Origin: Bacilliculturomica massiliensis
Lineage (GTDB): Bacteria > Bacillota > Clostridia > Peptostreptococcales > Anaerovoracaceae
Assembly: GCF_900605495.1 (NCBI RefSeq)
Contig: NZ_LR027600.1
Location: 246,843-310,842, forward strand
Direction: 5' to 3'
DNA length: 64,000 nt
Both the position numbers and the translations under genes were made by a program. The notes under the pieces are model-generated. The model worked only from the letters and a program-made list of their open reading frames with translations, was not told the origin of the DNA and ran no database searches. Below are positions 25,524-34,199 of the stretch, piece by piece (the first letter of the stretch is position 1; each line of letters begins with the position of its first letter).

Positions 25524-25639
25524 GCGTCTCCCGATCCCTCCGGCGGTTGTCTGTGTCACAAGCAATCCGCTCTGTCAAATGGAGTTCTGCAGGAGATCCA
25601 CATAGGTGCAGCTCCTGTCTGCATGCCAATTTCTTATTT

Positions 25640-25671
25640 GGCCCGAAGGCTTGACAGCCCCCGGGCCTTTT
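25640..25671 (+). terminator. Terminator after dehydrogenase
   Basis: GGCCCG (25640-25645) pairs with CGGGCC (25662-25667), followed by TTTT. Between it and the sensor-kinase gene at 25865 nothing else is recognised. Confidence 0.55.
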
Positions 25672-25864
25672 GCTACTGTTATTTTAGTGTAAAAAATCTG
25701 TTTGAGGGGTGAAGGATGGGATCGGTATCTTTTGTGTGCAATTTACGCACTACGCGGAAACGCCCCCTGACTGAAGATCTTGTAATGTTAAAAACAGTTA
25801 TCTGCGGCGTGTGGAAAGGATCCGGCCACGCCGCAGGATCGTGCGGTGGGAATGGGGGCGCTTC

Positions 25865-27139
25865 ATGAACAGCGATGTTCTCAACGCGTTCACCGTTGTG
25901 GTGACGCAGATTTTTCTGGGCTTCTATGTCACGCTGCTGCTTGACTTCCGGGAGCCGGTGCAGACGTGGCGGAAGCGGTGGATCTGTTTCATTTCCATTG
26001 TCGTAGCTGCCAACGTGGGGCTGATCCTGAGCTGCGGCTATTGGGAAGTCTACACCAGAGCGGGGATCGTCACCATGACGCTGCCCTATGTTTTGCTGAC
26101 GATGTGGTGTTCCCGCTATAAGGGTCTGCGGGTGCTGTTCAATCTTCTGACCTCCCTTGCCATCGGCTGTATCGGAAATACCAACGGGGCGCTGGCGGCG
26201 GCGCTGCTCCCTGGCTTTGCGCTGATAAAACCGTTGACCAGAGCGGTTTCTTTTCTGCTGCTTTACCTGCTGCTGCGCGAACTGAAACAACCGTACCTTC
26301 GCATGCTCCGGGTGCTGGACCGCGGCTGGGGCGTTCTGTGCATGGTCCCCACCACCACCTTTTTCACGCTGGTGTATATCACGAATCACCAGATCCGCAC
26401 GGATCCGATGGGGATCATGGCGGTGATGTATGGTTTTCTGATCGTGTGCGTCTATTCTTATGTACTGATCTATTTATTTTTCAATAAGGTACAGCAGGAG
26501 TATGACAGTCAGCGGAACAATGACCTGCTGATCACGCAGGTGTCCGCTCTGCAGGGTCGATTGGAGGCTGTCCGCGCCGCCGACGAGGCGGTCCGCATTG
26601 AGCGCCACGACCTGCGTCACAAGCTCCAGGCGGTGGCCGCCATGGTGGAAAAGGGGGAAAAGACGGAAGCCCTCGCCTATATCGGCGCGTCCCAGGCTCA
26701 TCTGGACGAACTGAAACCGGTGCGCTGGTGCCAAAACCCGGTGCTGGACGCCATTTTAGCCTCCTACTTCAGTCAGGCGGAACGGCAGGGGATCCAGGTG
26801 GAAGCGGCCCTTGCCATACCGGACCAGCTGCCGGTGGACGCGGCGGAGCTGTCTACTGTGTTTGCCAACGCTCTGGAAAATGCCATTCATGCCTGCGCCG
26901 GGCTGCCGGAGGAGAAGCGGAAGATCATCTGCAAGTGCATCAACCAGCCGCGGCTCATGTTTGAGGTCGCCAACACCTGCGCGGGGGAAGTCCCGCTGGA
27001 TGAAAACGGAATGCCCGTGGCCGGAGGCCGGGGGCATGGGATCGGCACGCGTTCCATCGCGGCGTTTTGTGAAAATCACGGCGCCGTGTGTTCCTACAAG
27101 GCGGAGGACGGATGGTTCAGAATGCAGGTGGTCCTGTAG
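25865..27139 (+). CDS. GHKL-type sensor histidine kinase
   Basis: This 424-residue membrane kinase has about six N-terminal hydrophobic segments (residues 1-205). A coiled segment follows, then the His box ERHDLRHKLQAVAAMVEKG near residue 242-260. The N box is STVFANALENAIHAC near residue 333 and the G box GRGHGIGTRSIAAFCENHG near residue 388. The layout resembles AgrC/DcuS-like GHKL kinases that pair with LytTR regulators, but no response regulator gene is adjacent. A PTS-EIIC/EAL gene follows 77 nt downstream, so the two may form one signalling unit. ATG 25865 is chosen over the weaker GTG 25811. Confidence 0.8.
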   Translation: MNSDVLNAFTVVVTQIFLGFYVTLLLDFREPVQTWRKRWICFISIVVAANVGLILSCGYWEVYTRAGIVTMTLPYVLLTMWCSRYKGLRVLFNLLTSLAIGCIGNTNGALAAALLPGFALIKPLTRAVSFLLLYLLLRELKQPYLRMLRVLDRGWGVLCMVPTTTFFTLVYITNHQIRTDPMGIMAVMYGFLIVCVYSYVLIYLFFNKVQQEYDSQRNNDLLITQVSALQGRLEAVRAADEAVRIERHDLRHKLQAVAAMVEKGEKTEALAYIGASQAHLDELKPVRWCQNPVLDAILASYFSQAERQGIQVEAALAIPDQLPVDAAELSTVFANALENAIHACAGLPEEKRKIICKCINQPRLMFEVANTCAGEVPLDENGMPVAGGRGHGIGTRSIAAFCENHGAVCSYKAEDGWFRMQVVL

Positions 27140-27216
27140 TATGAATTTGTGATAGAATAAAACCGATGTGGGGATCTGTTTGGGAAATGTGCGGGAAATG
27201 TTGTGGGGGCGGTAAA

Positions 27217-29391
27217 GTGGAGAAGGACAGAGAAGCGATCTGGGGGCGGCTTGCCTGTGTATTTGGGAGAATGGAGAGCTGTTTCATCGTACAGACGGTC
27301 AGAAGCGGGTTGATCACGATGATCCCTGTTCTGCTTTTGGGTTCTTTTTCTCTGGTGCTGCGCTCCCTGCCGCTGGGCCCATGGCAGACATTTGTGTCCG
27401 GCTTTGCGGGAGGTCTGCTGCGTGTCTTATTCGATCTGGTCTATAATGGAACGTTCGGTCTGCTGTCCATCTATATGGTACTGGCGATCAGCTTCAGCTA
27501 CAGGCAGAACAGCAGGAGGGCGGCGGAAGCCGATTACAACGCGGTCATTTCGGCGCTGGCCTGTTTTGCCGTCAGCTGCGGAATTCTGACCGAAGGATTT
27601 ACGGCCGGCGCCTTTGGCGTGAAGGGAATGTTTCTGGCTATTTTCTGCGGCCTGAGCGCCCCGGCTCTTTACGGGGCTTTGGAATCGCGGCGGCGCGGAG
27701 AGCGCCGGCTGTTCAGCGAGGGAGCGGATCTGGACTTCGACAGCGCCGCGTCTGCGGTCATTCCCGCCGCATCGGTCATTTTGTTTTTCTCGGCGGTCAA
27801 TCTGCTGATCTTTCAGATCTTGGGCTATTCTGGTCTTCAGGAAGTCTTCGTTCGCGGTGCGGAATATATCTTTCACGGCCTGGGGCGCAGCCTGGGCAGC
27901 GGCCTGCTGTTTGTGACAGTCTCCAGCCTGCTGTGGTTCTTCGGCGTTCACGGCAGCGACGTGCTGGACAATGTGTCGCAGAGTCTCTTTGCGGAGGGGA
28001 TCCACGTCAACGCGGAGCTGCTGGCTTCGGGAGCTCCGCCCACAGAGATCGTCACCAAGACTTTTTTTGATGTGTTCGTCCTTATGGGAGGTTGCGGTTC
28101 CACGCTGTGCCTGCTTCTCGCTCTGTTTCTGTTTGGCAGACACAGGAGCAGCAGACGGCTGGCCGGAATGGCGGCTGTGCCCATGCTGTTCAATATCAAC
28201 GAACTTATGGTATTTGGACTTCCGGTAGTCCTGAATCCCTTCTTTTTTATCCCTTTTTTGATAACCCCGCTGGTCTGTACCTGTACGTCCTACGCCGCGT
28301 TTTCTCTGGGACTGGTGCCCATTCCCACCGTGACTGTGGAGTGGACGACGCCTATTCTCTGGGGCGGATACGCAGCCTCCGGATCGGTGAGCGGAGCGGC
28401 GCTGCAGATCTTTAATCTGGCGGTTGGGACTGCCATCTACCGGCCCTTTGTCCTCCAGTATGATCTTGAGAAAAACAGAAACGCCGCCAGATGGATGAAC
28501 CGTCTCCGGGATCTGCTCATGGAAGGGGAGGAGAACAACCGGCCGGTCTCCCTGCTTCAGATCCCCGGGCTGGGAGGGCGGACGGCGAAAATGCTGGCTG
28601 CCGATCTGAAGTACGCCATGGAAGACGAGGAGCTGTATTTCCTTTACCAGCCTCAGTTTGACAGCCGGAAGCAGTGCATCGGAGCGGAGGCGCTGCTGCG
28701 GTGGGATCATCCGCAGACAGGCAGCGTCTATCCGCCGCTGATCGTGGCGCTGGCTGACGAATCCGATCAGCTGCTTCAGCTGGAGGAATATGTGGTGAGT
28801 CACGTACTGCGGCAGGTGGAGACCATGGAAGGCGGCTGGGGCGATCATTTCCGCTTCTGCGTGAATGTGACGGCCAAGAGCATCGTACGGGAAGAATTTC
28901 TGGAGTTTCTGGACGCGCAGGCAAAGCGATTCGGGGTGGGAGAAAAGACAGGGATCGAGGTCTCTCTTGAGATCACCGAACAGTCCGCCCTGCTCTCGGA
29001 GCAGCTGGACGAAAAGTTTCAGAGGATCCGGGAATTGGGCTTCCGCCTGAGCATCGACGACTTTTCCATGGGTTTCACCTCGTTAAAATATCTGCAGAGA
29101 TCGCAGTTTTCACTGGTGAAACTGGACGGCTCTCTGGTCAGAGATCTGATCACCAACAGCAGAAATCAGGAGATCATCAGCTCGATCGTCCAGTTGTCGC
29201 GGCCGCTGGATTTTTCCGTGCTGGCCGAGTATGTGGAGACAGAGGAGCAGCGTCAGATGTTGGAACAGGTGGGCTGCCTTCAGTATCAGGGATATCTGTA
29301 CAGTCCTCCCGTGGAGTTGGCGGAAGTGAGAAAACTGCTGCCTGCTCCGTATGAGGATCATGAGGGCCCCACTGTTCCGTCAGAGGGATAG
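27217..29391 (+). CDS. PTS EIIC-like membrane domain fused to EAL phosphodiesterase
   Basis: This 724-residue protein has two parts. Residues about 20-430 form a lactose/cellobiose-type PTS EIIC-like membrane domain with the FFGVHGSDVLD motif and the conserved NINELMVFGLPVVLNP stretch. Residues about 450-715 form an EAL domain: YQPQFDSRK, GAEALLRW, NVTAKSI, LEITEQS, IDDFSMGF, VKLDGSLV and AEYVETEEQ are all present, so cyclic-di-GMP hydrolysis is plausible. The membrane half may sense a sugar instead of transporting it. The start is uncertain: GTG 27217 has GGGGGCGG upstream, and ATG 27166 and ATG 27271 are alternatives. Its 3' end overlaps the convergent GDPD gene by 34 nt. Confidence 0.85.
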   Translation: MEKDREAIWGRLACVFGRMESCFIVQTVRSGLITMIPVLLLGSFSLVLRSLPLGPWQTFVSGFAGGLLRVLFDLVYNGTFGLLSIYMVLAISFSYRQNSRRAAEADYNAVISALACFAVSCGILTEGFTAGAFGVKGMFLAIFCGLSAPALYGALESRRRGERRLFSEGADLDFDSAASAVIPAASVILFFSAVNLLIFQILGYSGLQEVFVRGAEYIFHGLGRSLGSGLLFVTVSSLLWFFGVHGSDVLDNVSQSLFAEGIHVNAELLASGAPPTEIVTKTFFDVFVLMGGCGSTLCLLLALFLFGRHRSSRRLAGMAAVPMLFNINELMVFGLPVVLNPFFFIPFLITPLVCTCTSYAAFSLGLVPIPTVTVEWTTPILWGGYAASGSVSGAALQIFNLAVGTAIYRPFVLQYDLEKNRNAARWMNRLRDLLMEGEENNRPVSLLQIPGLGGRTAKMLAADLKYAMEDEELYFLYQPQFDSRKQCIGAEALLRWDHPQTGSVYPPLIVALADESDQLLQLEEYVVSHVLRQVETMEGGWGDHFRFCVNVTAKSIVREEFLEFLDAQAKRFGVGEKTGIEVSLEITEQSALLSEQLDEKFQRIRELGFRLSIDDFSMGFTSLKYLQRSQFSLVKLDGSLVRDLITNSRNQEIISSIVQLSRPLDFSVLAEYVETEEQRQMLEQVGCLQYQGYLYSPPVELAEVRKLLPAPYEDHEGPTVPSEG

Positions 29392-31232
29392 AGGAGTTCG
29401 GTCAACGTCTCCAACAGGAGATCTTCGCCTATATGGTCAAGGTAATACCGGGCCAGTTCGGGGTTGTCCGTGACCAGTCCGTCCGCGCCCAGACGCAGGA
29501 TCTTTTCAATACCGGACTTTCTGTTGGCAGTCCAGGCGTACAGCTTTTTCCCCTTCGCATGAGCCTGCACGGCCATTCCCGCAGTGAGGGAGGAGGTCTC
29601 CACGCTGTAGGCGTCGATATAGGGAATATCAGAGAATTGATCGGACAGAACAGCGGTAATATAAACGGTAGCGATCTCGGGCGCCAGTTGTTTGCTTTCC
29701 CGCAATAGCTCCATGCTCATGGAGGCCACGGAGCATTGGTCTTCCATTCCAGCCTTCCGGATCTGGCGCACAGTGGACGCTACCAGTTCCCGCTCGTGTC
29801 CGGTAGATTTCAATTCCACCATCAGCGGCATCCGTCCCCGGGCGGCGTCAAGCATTTCCTCCAGAGTAGGGATGCGTTCGCCTTTATAAGCAGCGGAGAA
29901 AGACGAGCCGGCGTCAAGGGACCGGACCGCGTCGTAATCCAGCTGCCAGATATTCCGGTCGACACCGGTGATGCGCCGCAGATTTGTGTCGTGCAGGACC
30001 ACCAGCACCCCGTCCCGCGTCTGCTGGACGTCGATCTCCGCCATATCCGCTCCCGCGGCGATGGCGTTTTTTAATGCGGACAAGGTGTTCTCCGGGGCAA
30101 AGAGCGCGCCGGCCCGATGGGCGATGATCTGCGTTTGAGGGTTAAGGTATTGGGGCGGATTACTGCCCAGTTCCGTTTCGCTGAAAAAAACGAGAAAAAC
30201 GAAAAGAGCCGTGATGGCCAGAGCCCGGCGCAGAATCCGCTTCGGCGTCCTGCGAAGACTCTCGCCGCGCGGGCGTTCTTCACTTCTGCACTGATGATAA
30301 AGGACCACCGCCACGGCCCACAGAGCGGCCGAGCCGAAGATGTTCAGCGCCAAAGTCGCGGGGCCGCTCCATTTCAGAAAGTAGAACTGGAAGAAAGCCA
30401 TTCCGCCGTCAGATGCTGGCTGCAGCTTGCTGAAAAACCAGAGCAGCAGAGTGAAAAGAGAATAGAACAGGATCGAGAAAGCGGCGAAAGCGCACAGAAC
30501 AGCCAGCAGCCTCACGGCTGTCTTTGCCGTTTTACCGCGCAGGATCCGGCAGGCGGAGCCCAGCGAAGCAGTCAGGTGTTTTCCGTGGAGGACCATTTCG
30601 GGCAGCGCAAACAGACAGAAAAAAAACAGGATGTTCAGCAGGGCGATCCCTGTGAAAAAAAGAGCCTTCAGCGCCGGGTCTGACTGCAGATAATCGCGGA
30701 TGAACTCCGGGACGCCCATGCTTCTCAACGGACCGTCGGCCAGTGGGAAAGCGGCCAGAGCGAGGAGCGGCAATAACAGGGGAACAAGGGGCAGATTCCG
30801 GTAATGAAAAAAAGAACGCGAACGAAGAAACGTTTCTTTCCACAGACTGCGGACGGCCAGGGTCTCCCCTCTCCAGCCGGCCTCGCAGCAGAGGATCAGG
30901 GCGGCGATCTCAAAATATGAACAGTAGACCAGGGCCAGAAGTCCGATCAGGAGAAGGAGCAGGGAGAGAGGATTGGTAAATATCACTCCGATGTTTTCCT
31001 GACCGATCAGACTCGTTCCGCTGAGACGATGGACGGCGGGAGTGATCCGGTAGGCCAGCTCCTGAAGCAGAATAAAACCCGCCAGCTTGTAAATGATCTC
31101 AAACCAGAGCAGCGTGGTCCAGTTTCGGCTGCCGGTCTTCCATGTTGACCGAAGCGTCCCGATAAAGGCGCGGGGCGCACGGGGCTTTTGCGTTGTGGAC
31201 GGCGTATTGGCCGAGGGGCGCGTATCTTTCAT
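29358..31232 (-). CDS. Membrane-anchored glycerophosphodiester phosphodiesterase
   Basis: This 624-residue protein has an N-terminal membrane domain (about 25-350, seven or eight hydrophobic segments) of the kind found in clostridial and streptococcal GDPDs. A C-terminal GDPD barrel (about 370-610) follows. Catalytic signatures are IIAHRAG...ENT, EIDVQQTRDG and VLHD, plus VELKSTG. It probably hydrolyses glycerophosphodiesters or lipoteichoic-acid-related polyglycerol phosphate at the outer membrane face. ATG 31232 follows AAAGGATG; the open frame runs further upstream without a ribosome binding site. The last 34 nt are antisense to the EAL gene. Confidence 0.87.
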   Translation of the reverse strand: MKDTRPSANTPSTTQKPRAPRAFIGTLRSTWKTGSRNWTTLLWFEIIYKLAGFILLQELAYRITPAVHRLSGTSLIGQENIGVIFTNPLSLLLLLIGLLALVYCSYFEIAALILCCEAGWRGETLAVRSLWKETFLRSRSFFHYRNLPLVPLLLPLLALAAFPLADGPLRSMGVPEFIRDYLQSDPALKALFFTGIALLNILFFFCLFALPEMVLHGKHLTASLGSACRILRGKTAKTAVRLLAVLCAFAAFSILFYSLFTLLLWFFSKLQPASDGGMAFFQFYFLKWSGPATLALNIFGSAALWAVAVVLYHQCRSEERPRGESLRRTPKRILRRALAITALFVFLVFFSETELGSNPPQYLNPQTQIIAHRAGALFAPENTLSALKNAIAAGADMAEIDVQQTRDGVLVVLHDTNLRRITGVDRNIWQLDYDAVRSLDAGSSFSAAYKGERIPTLEEMLDAARGRMPLMVELKSTGHERELVASTVRQIRKAGMEDQCSVASMSMELLRESKQLAPEIATVYITAVLSDQFSDIPYIDAYSVETSSLTAGMAVQAHAKGKKLYAWTANRKSGIEKILRLGADGLVTDNPELARYYLDHIGEDLLLETLTELLYPSDGTVGPS

Positions 31233-31550
31233 CAAAGGCACATCCTTTTTTATAAAAAATATAGGCGAACTGCGTGGAGACCCGGACAGATACAGAGCGT
31301 CAGGCCGGATCTTCAATGTCCGCACATCATTAAGTTGCCCTCAGAGACTGATCAATATGCAGCGACAGTCCAGTGCCGCTGCGCGCCGCAGTAGACGGAC
31401 AAAAGCGTTTTGAAAAGCGGGCGCTGCTAAGGCGTAAATCCTTGTAGGAGGTTTCGATTGAGGATATAATGGAGAAGAAAACAGGCGTGCGGCGGGACGG
31501 ATGCCGGAGCGGCCATGATGGTGAAAGGATGACAGAAAAGGAGAGTCAGG

Positions 31551-32156
31551 ATGGACATTCAGAAAGTGATCTCAAATTTTGAACGAAACGGTTACAAGGT
31601 TTCCTGTTTTGAAACGGCAGCGGAGGCGGCGGATTATTTAGACGGCGCCATCGACGGCAGACATGTGGGCTTCGGCGACTCGCAGACGCTCCTTCAAATG
31701 AAACTTTTTGAGCGGCTGAGCAGGCATAACCGGGTGGCCGACCCGCAGCACTGCGCGGAGGGAAGGTCGTTTACGGACACCGCGAAGGAGTGCCTGACCA
31801 CAGATATCTTCCTCACTTCTGTGAACGGAGCCAGCGAGACCGGTCAGATGGTCAACATCGACGGCGAGGGCAATCGGATAGCGGGATCTCTGTTCGGGCA
31901 CGACAAGGTGTATTTCGTGCTAGGGGTCAACAAGATCGCCCCCACGCTGGAGGAAGCTGTCTGGAGAGCGCGTAACGTTGCCGCGCCGCTGAACGCCCGG
32001 CGGTTCCAGCTGAAAACGCCCTGTGCGGTGCGGGGAGACCGCTGTTATGACTGTTCCAGTCCGGACCGGATCTGCAATGGACTGATCATCCATTATAAGA
32101 AGATGGAGTGCGTCGATATGGAAATCGTGCTCATCAACGAGAAGATGGGATTTTGA
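31551..32156 (+). CDS. LUD-domain protein (LutC/YkgG family)
   Basis: This 201-residue protein matches the LUD fold of lactate-utilisation proteins. Features seen are an HVGFGDSQTL strand near residue 39, FLTSVNGASETGQMVNIDGEGNR near residue 86-108 and a FVLGVNKIAPTLEEA motif near residue 122. Two cysteine pairs (CAVRGDRCYDC, residues about 158-168) are unusual for LutC and could bind an iron-sulfur cluster or metal. LutA/LutB partners are not nearby, so it is a stand-alone member of uncertain function. The ATG follows AAAGGAG. Confidence 0.78.
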   Translation: MDIQKVISNFERNGYKVSCFETAAEAADYLDGAIDGRHVGFGDSQTLLQMKLFERLSRHNRVADPQHCAEGRSFTDTAKECLTTDIFLTSVNGASETGQMVNIDGEGNRIAGSLFGHDKVYFVLGVNKIAPTLEEAVWRARNVAAPLNARRFQLKTPCAVRGDRCYDCSSPDRICNGLIIHYKKMECVDMEIVLINEKMGF

Positions 32157-32216
32157 TCCGGGGCACAGGATCTTGATCGTGGAGAATAGCCGCGACGAAA
32201 ACCGCAGAAAAACAAC

Positions 32217-32242
32217 AAAGCCGCCCCATGGGGGGCGGCTTT
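32217..32242 (+). terminator. Bidirectional terminator
   Basis: AAAGCCGCCCC (32217-32227) pairs exactly with its complement (32232-32242), between the LUD gene and the convergent amidohydrolase gene. Confidence 0.75.
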
Positions 32243-32394
32243 GCCGTTCTTAAGGAGTCGGGCGCGCGCCACATCTGCGCGCCCGTGAGAGTTGCCCCCG
32301 GCAAGAGTTCACTTTCCGGAGGTTTAAACATGCACAATCATTTGCACTATGAGTATGAGCATATTATGAAAAGGTTATACCTGTTTCATTAAAT

Positions 32395-34050
32395 TTATAT
32401 TGAAAATGTTTTCGCCTGCGTCCTCTCGTAGACAATGCGGCCGTTCACCACGGTCATGTCCACCGAGACGTCTTTGATCTCATCGGCGGGAATCTGAAAG
32501 ATATTCCGGTCCAGCACCACCAGATCGGCCAGTTTGCCTACGGTGAGCGACCCGCGGATATCTTCTTCGAAGGAGGCGTAAGCGCCTTCGATGGTAAACA
32601 TTTTCACGGCTTCCTCCACGGTGACTCCGTTCTCCGGATACCACGGCGCGGATCCTGCAAGATCGGTGCGGGTCACGGCGCAGCAGATATTGGGGAGAAT
32701 GTCGAAGGGTTCTACGGGACAGTCGGAGCCGCCGCTGGCATGGATGCCGAGATCCTCCATTTTCCGCCAGTTGTAGCTGGTGGCGGCCAGTTCCGGGCCC
32801 ACGCAGTCGTCCACGATATCCATATCGCCGCGGACGAAGATGGGCTGGATATAGGCCATTACGTTCAGGCTGCGGAAACGTTCCAGAAGGGGAATGTCGG
32901 TGATCTGACAGTGGACCACGCCGTGACGGGGATTTGCCCGCGGGCAGGTGTCCATGGCAGTCTCCAGACAGTCCAGCGTCTGTTCGATAGCGCCGTCTCC
33001 GATACAGTGGACGGCGATCTGCATTCCGTTTCTGTGAGCGGTGTCAAATAGCTTTTGAAGTACCGCTTTTTCATATATATGTATGCCCTTTGTATTTGGT
33101 GCGTTGCAATAGGGTTTTCTCAAAACTGCGGTGTTGGCCCCCAGGGAACCGTCGGTGAGGATCTTAAGCGGACCCAGGGTGTAAGCGCCCCGGAAGAGTC
33201 CGGCGCCGTAGCTCTCGCCGGTCCTGTGGCCGTGATCCAGAAACGCGTCCAGGGTCGCCTGATCCCGCAGCAGGCACTGCTGATAGATACGGATGGGGAG
33301 CTTTCCTTCTTCCGCCAGTTCCCGGTAAGCCTGGATGATCAGTTCGGCCTGATTCCCGGCAAAGGCTTCAAAGTCGTCGCTGTGGATCTGGACGATGCCC
33401 ATGGCCGCGGCGTCGCAGGCGGCGGACAGGATCAATTCCTTGATCTGTTCCAGAGGGGGCGTGCCCATGGAGAGCTGTACCAGATTCTGTGTTTCCTCCT
33501 GTAGAAAACCGTTGGGCGTTCCGTCGGGATAAAATCCGATGCGGTGCGTCGTGGTCTCCTGTTTTTCTCCGGTCAATCCCAAAAGTTCCAGCGCTTTCGT
33601 GTTGACGATCATCATGTGAAAGCAGGCTCTGCGGATGACAATGGGGACGTCCTGAGAAACGCGGTCCAGATCCCTTCGGGTGGGCAGCGTTTTATCGTCC
33701 CAGTTGTTTTCATTGAAGCCCAGTCCCATGATCCAGGAACCCTTTTCCTTCGCCGCAGCCACAGCGCCTGCGCACAGTTCCATGATCTCTGACAGAGAGG
33801 TGGCGTGAAACAGGGAAAGGCAGTTCTTTACCTGGGCGTAATGCAGCAGGTGCATGTGCGAGTCGCAGAAGCCCGGCAGCATGAGCCGGCCCTTCAGATC
33901 GATCTTCGCTGTCTCTGGACCGGCCAGAGACAGGATCTCACCGTCCGTGCCCATGCGCATGATCACACCGTCTTTTACGGCTAAAGCCTGGCACAGGGGA
34001 ATGGCCGGATCCAGCGTTCTGATCGTACCGTTAAAAAATATCTGATCCAT
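32395..34050 (-). CDS. Amidohydrolase family 3 protein (YtcJ-like)
   Basis: This 551-residue metal-dependent hydrolase has its first metal site in PGFCDSHMHLL (about 58-68). A FNENNWDD motif lies near residue 107, the barrel His in IHSDDFEAF and AVHCIGDGA near residues 219 and 323, and the late Asp in ASGGSDCPVEPFD near residue 446. YtcJ-like enzymes cleave amide or N-formyl bonds of varied substrates. It follows the RocB-like gene by 150 nt on the same strand and is probably driven by the same sigma-54 promoter, as part of a peptide or amino-acid breakdown route. Confidence 0.83.
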   Translation of the reverse strand: MDQIFFNGTIRTLDPAIPLCQALAVKDGVIMRMGTDGEILSLAGPETAKIDLKGRLMLPGFCDSHMHLLHYAQVKNCLSLFHATSLSEIMELCAGAVAAAKEKGSWIMGLGFNENNWDDKTLPTRRDLDRVSQDVPIVIRRACFHMMIVNTKALELLGLTGEKQETTTHRIGFYPDGTPNGFLQEETQNLVQLSMGTPPLEQIKELILSAACDAAAMGIVQIHSDDFEAFAGNQAELIIQAYRELAEEGKLPIRIYQQCLLRDQATLDAFLDHGHRTGESYGAGLFRGAYTLGPLKILTDGSLGANTAVLRKPYCNAPNTKGIHIYEKAVLQKLFDTAHRNGMQIAVHCIGDGAIEQTLDCLETAMDTCPRANPRHGVVHCQITDIPLLERFRSLNVMAYIQPIFVRGDMDIVDDCVGPELAATSYNWRKMEDLGIHASGGSDCPVEPFDILPNICCAVTRTDLAGSAPWYPENGVTVEEAVKMFTIEGAYASFEEDIRGSLTVGKLADLVVLDRNIFQIPADEIKDVSVDMTVVNGRIVYERTQAKTFSI

Positions 34051-34199
34051 GATCGTCTCCTTTTCAGATTCAGTTCAGCCAGCGGCGGGCCGGACCCTTT
34101 ATCCGTCTCGGCGCTGCGGGGATAAAACAAGATAGATCTTTATATACCCAGGGAAGACTGGCGGCAATCGCCCGTTTGCGAGGGTGGGAAAACAGGAAG

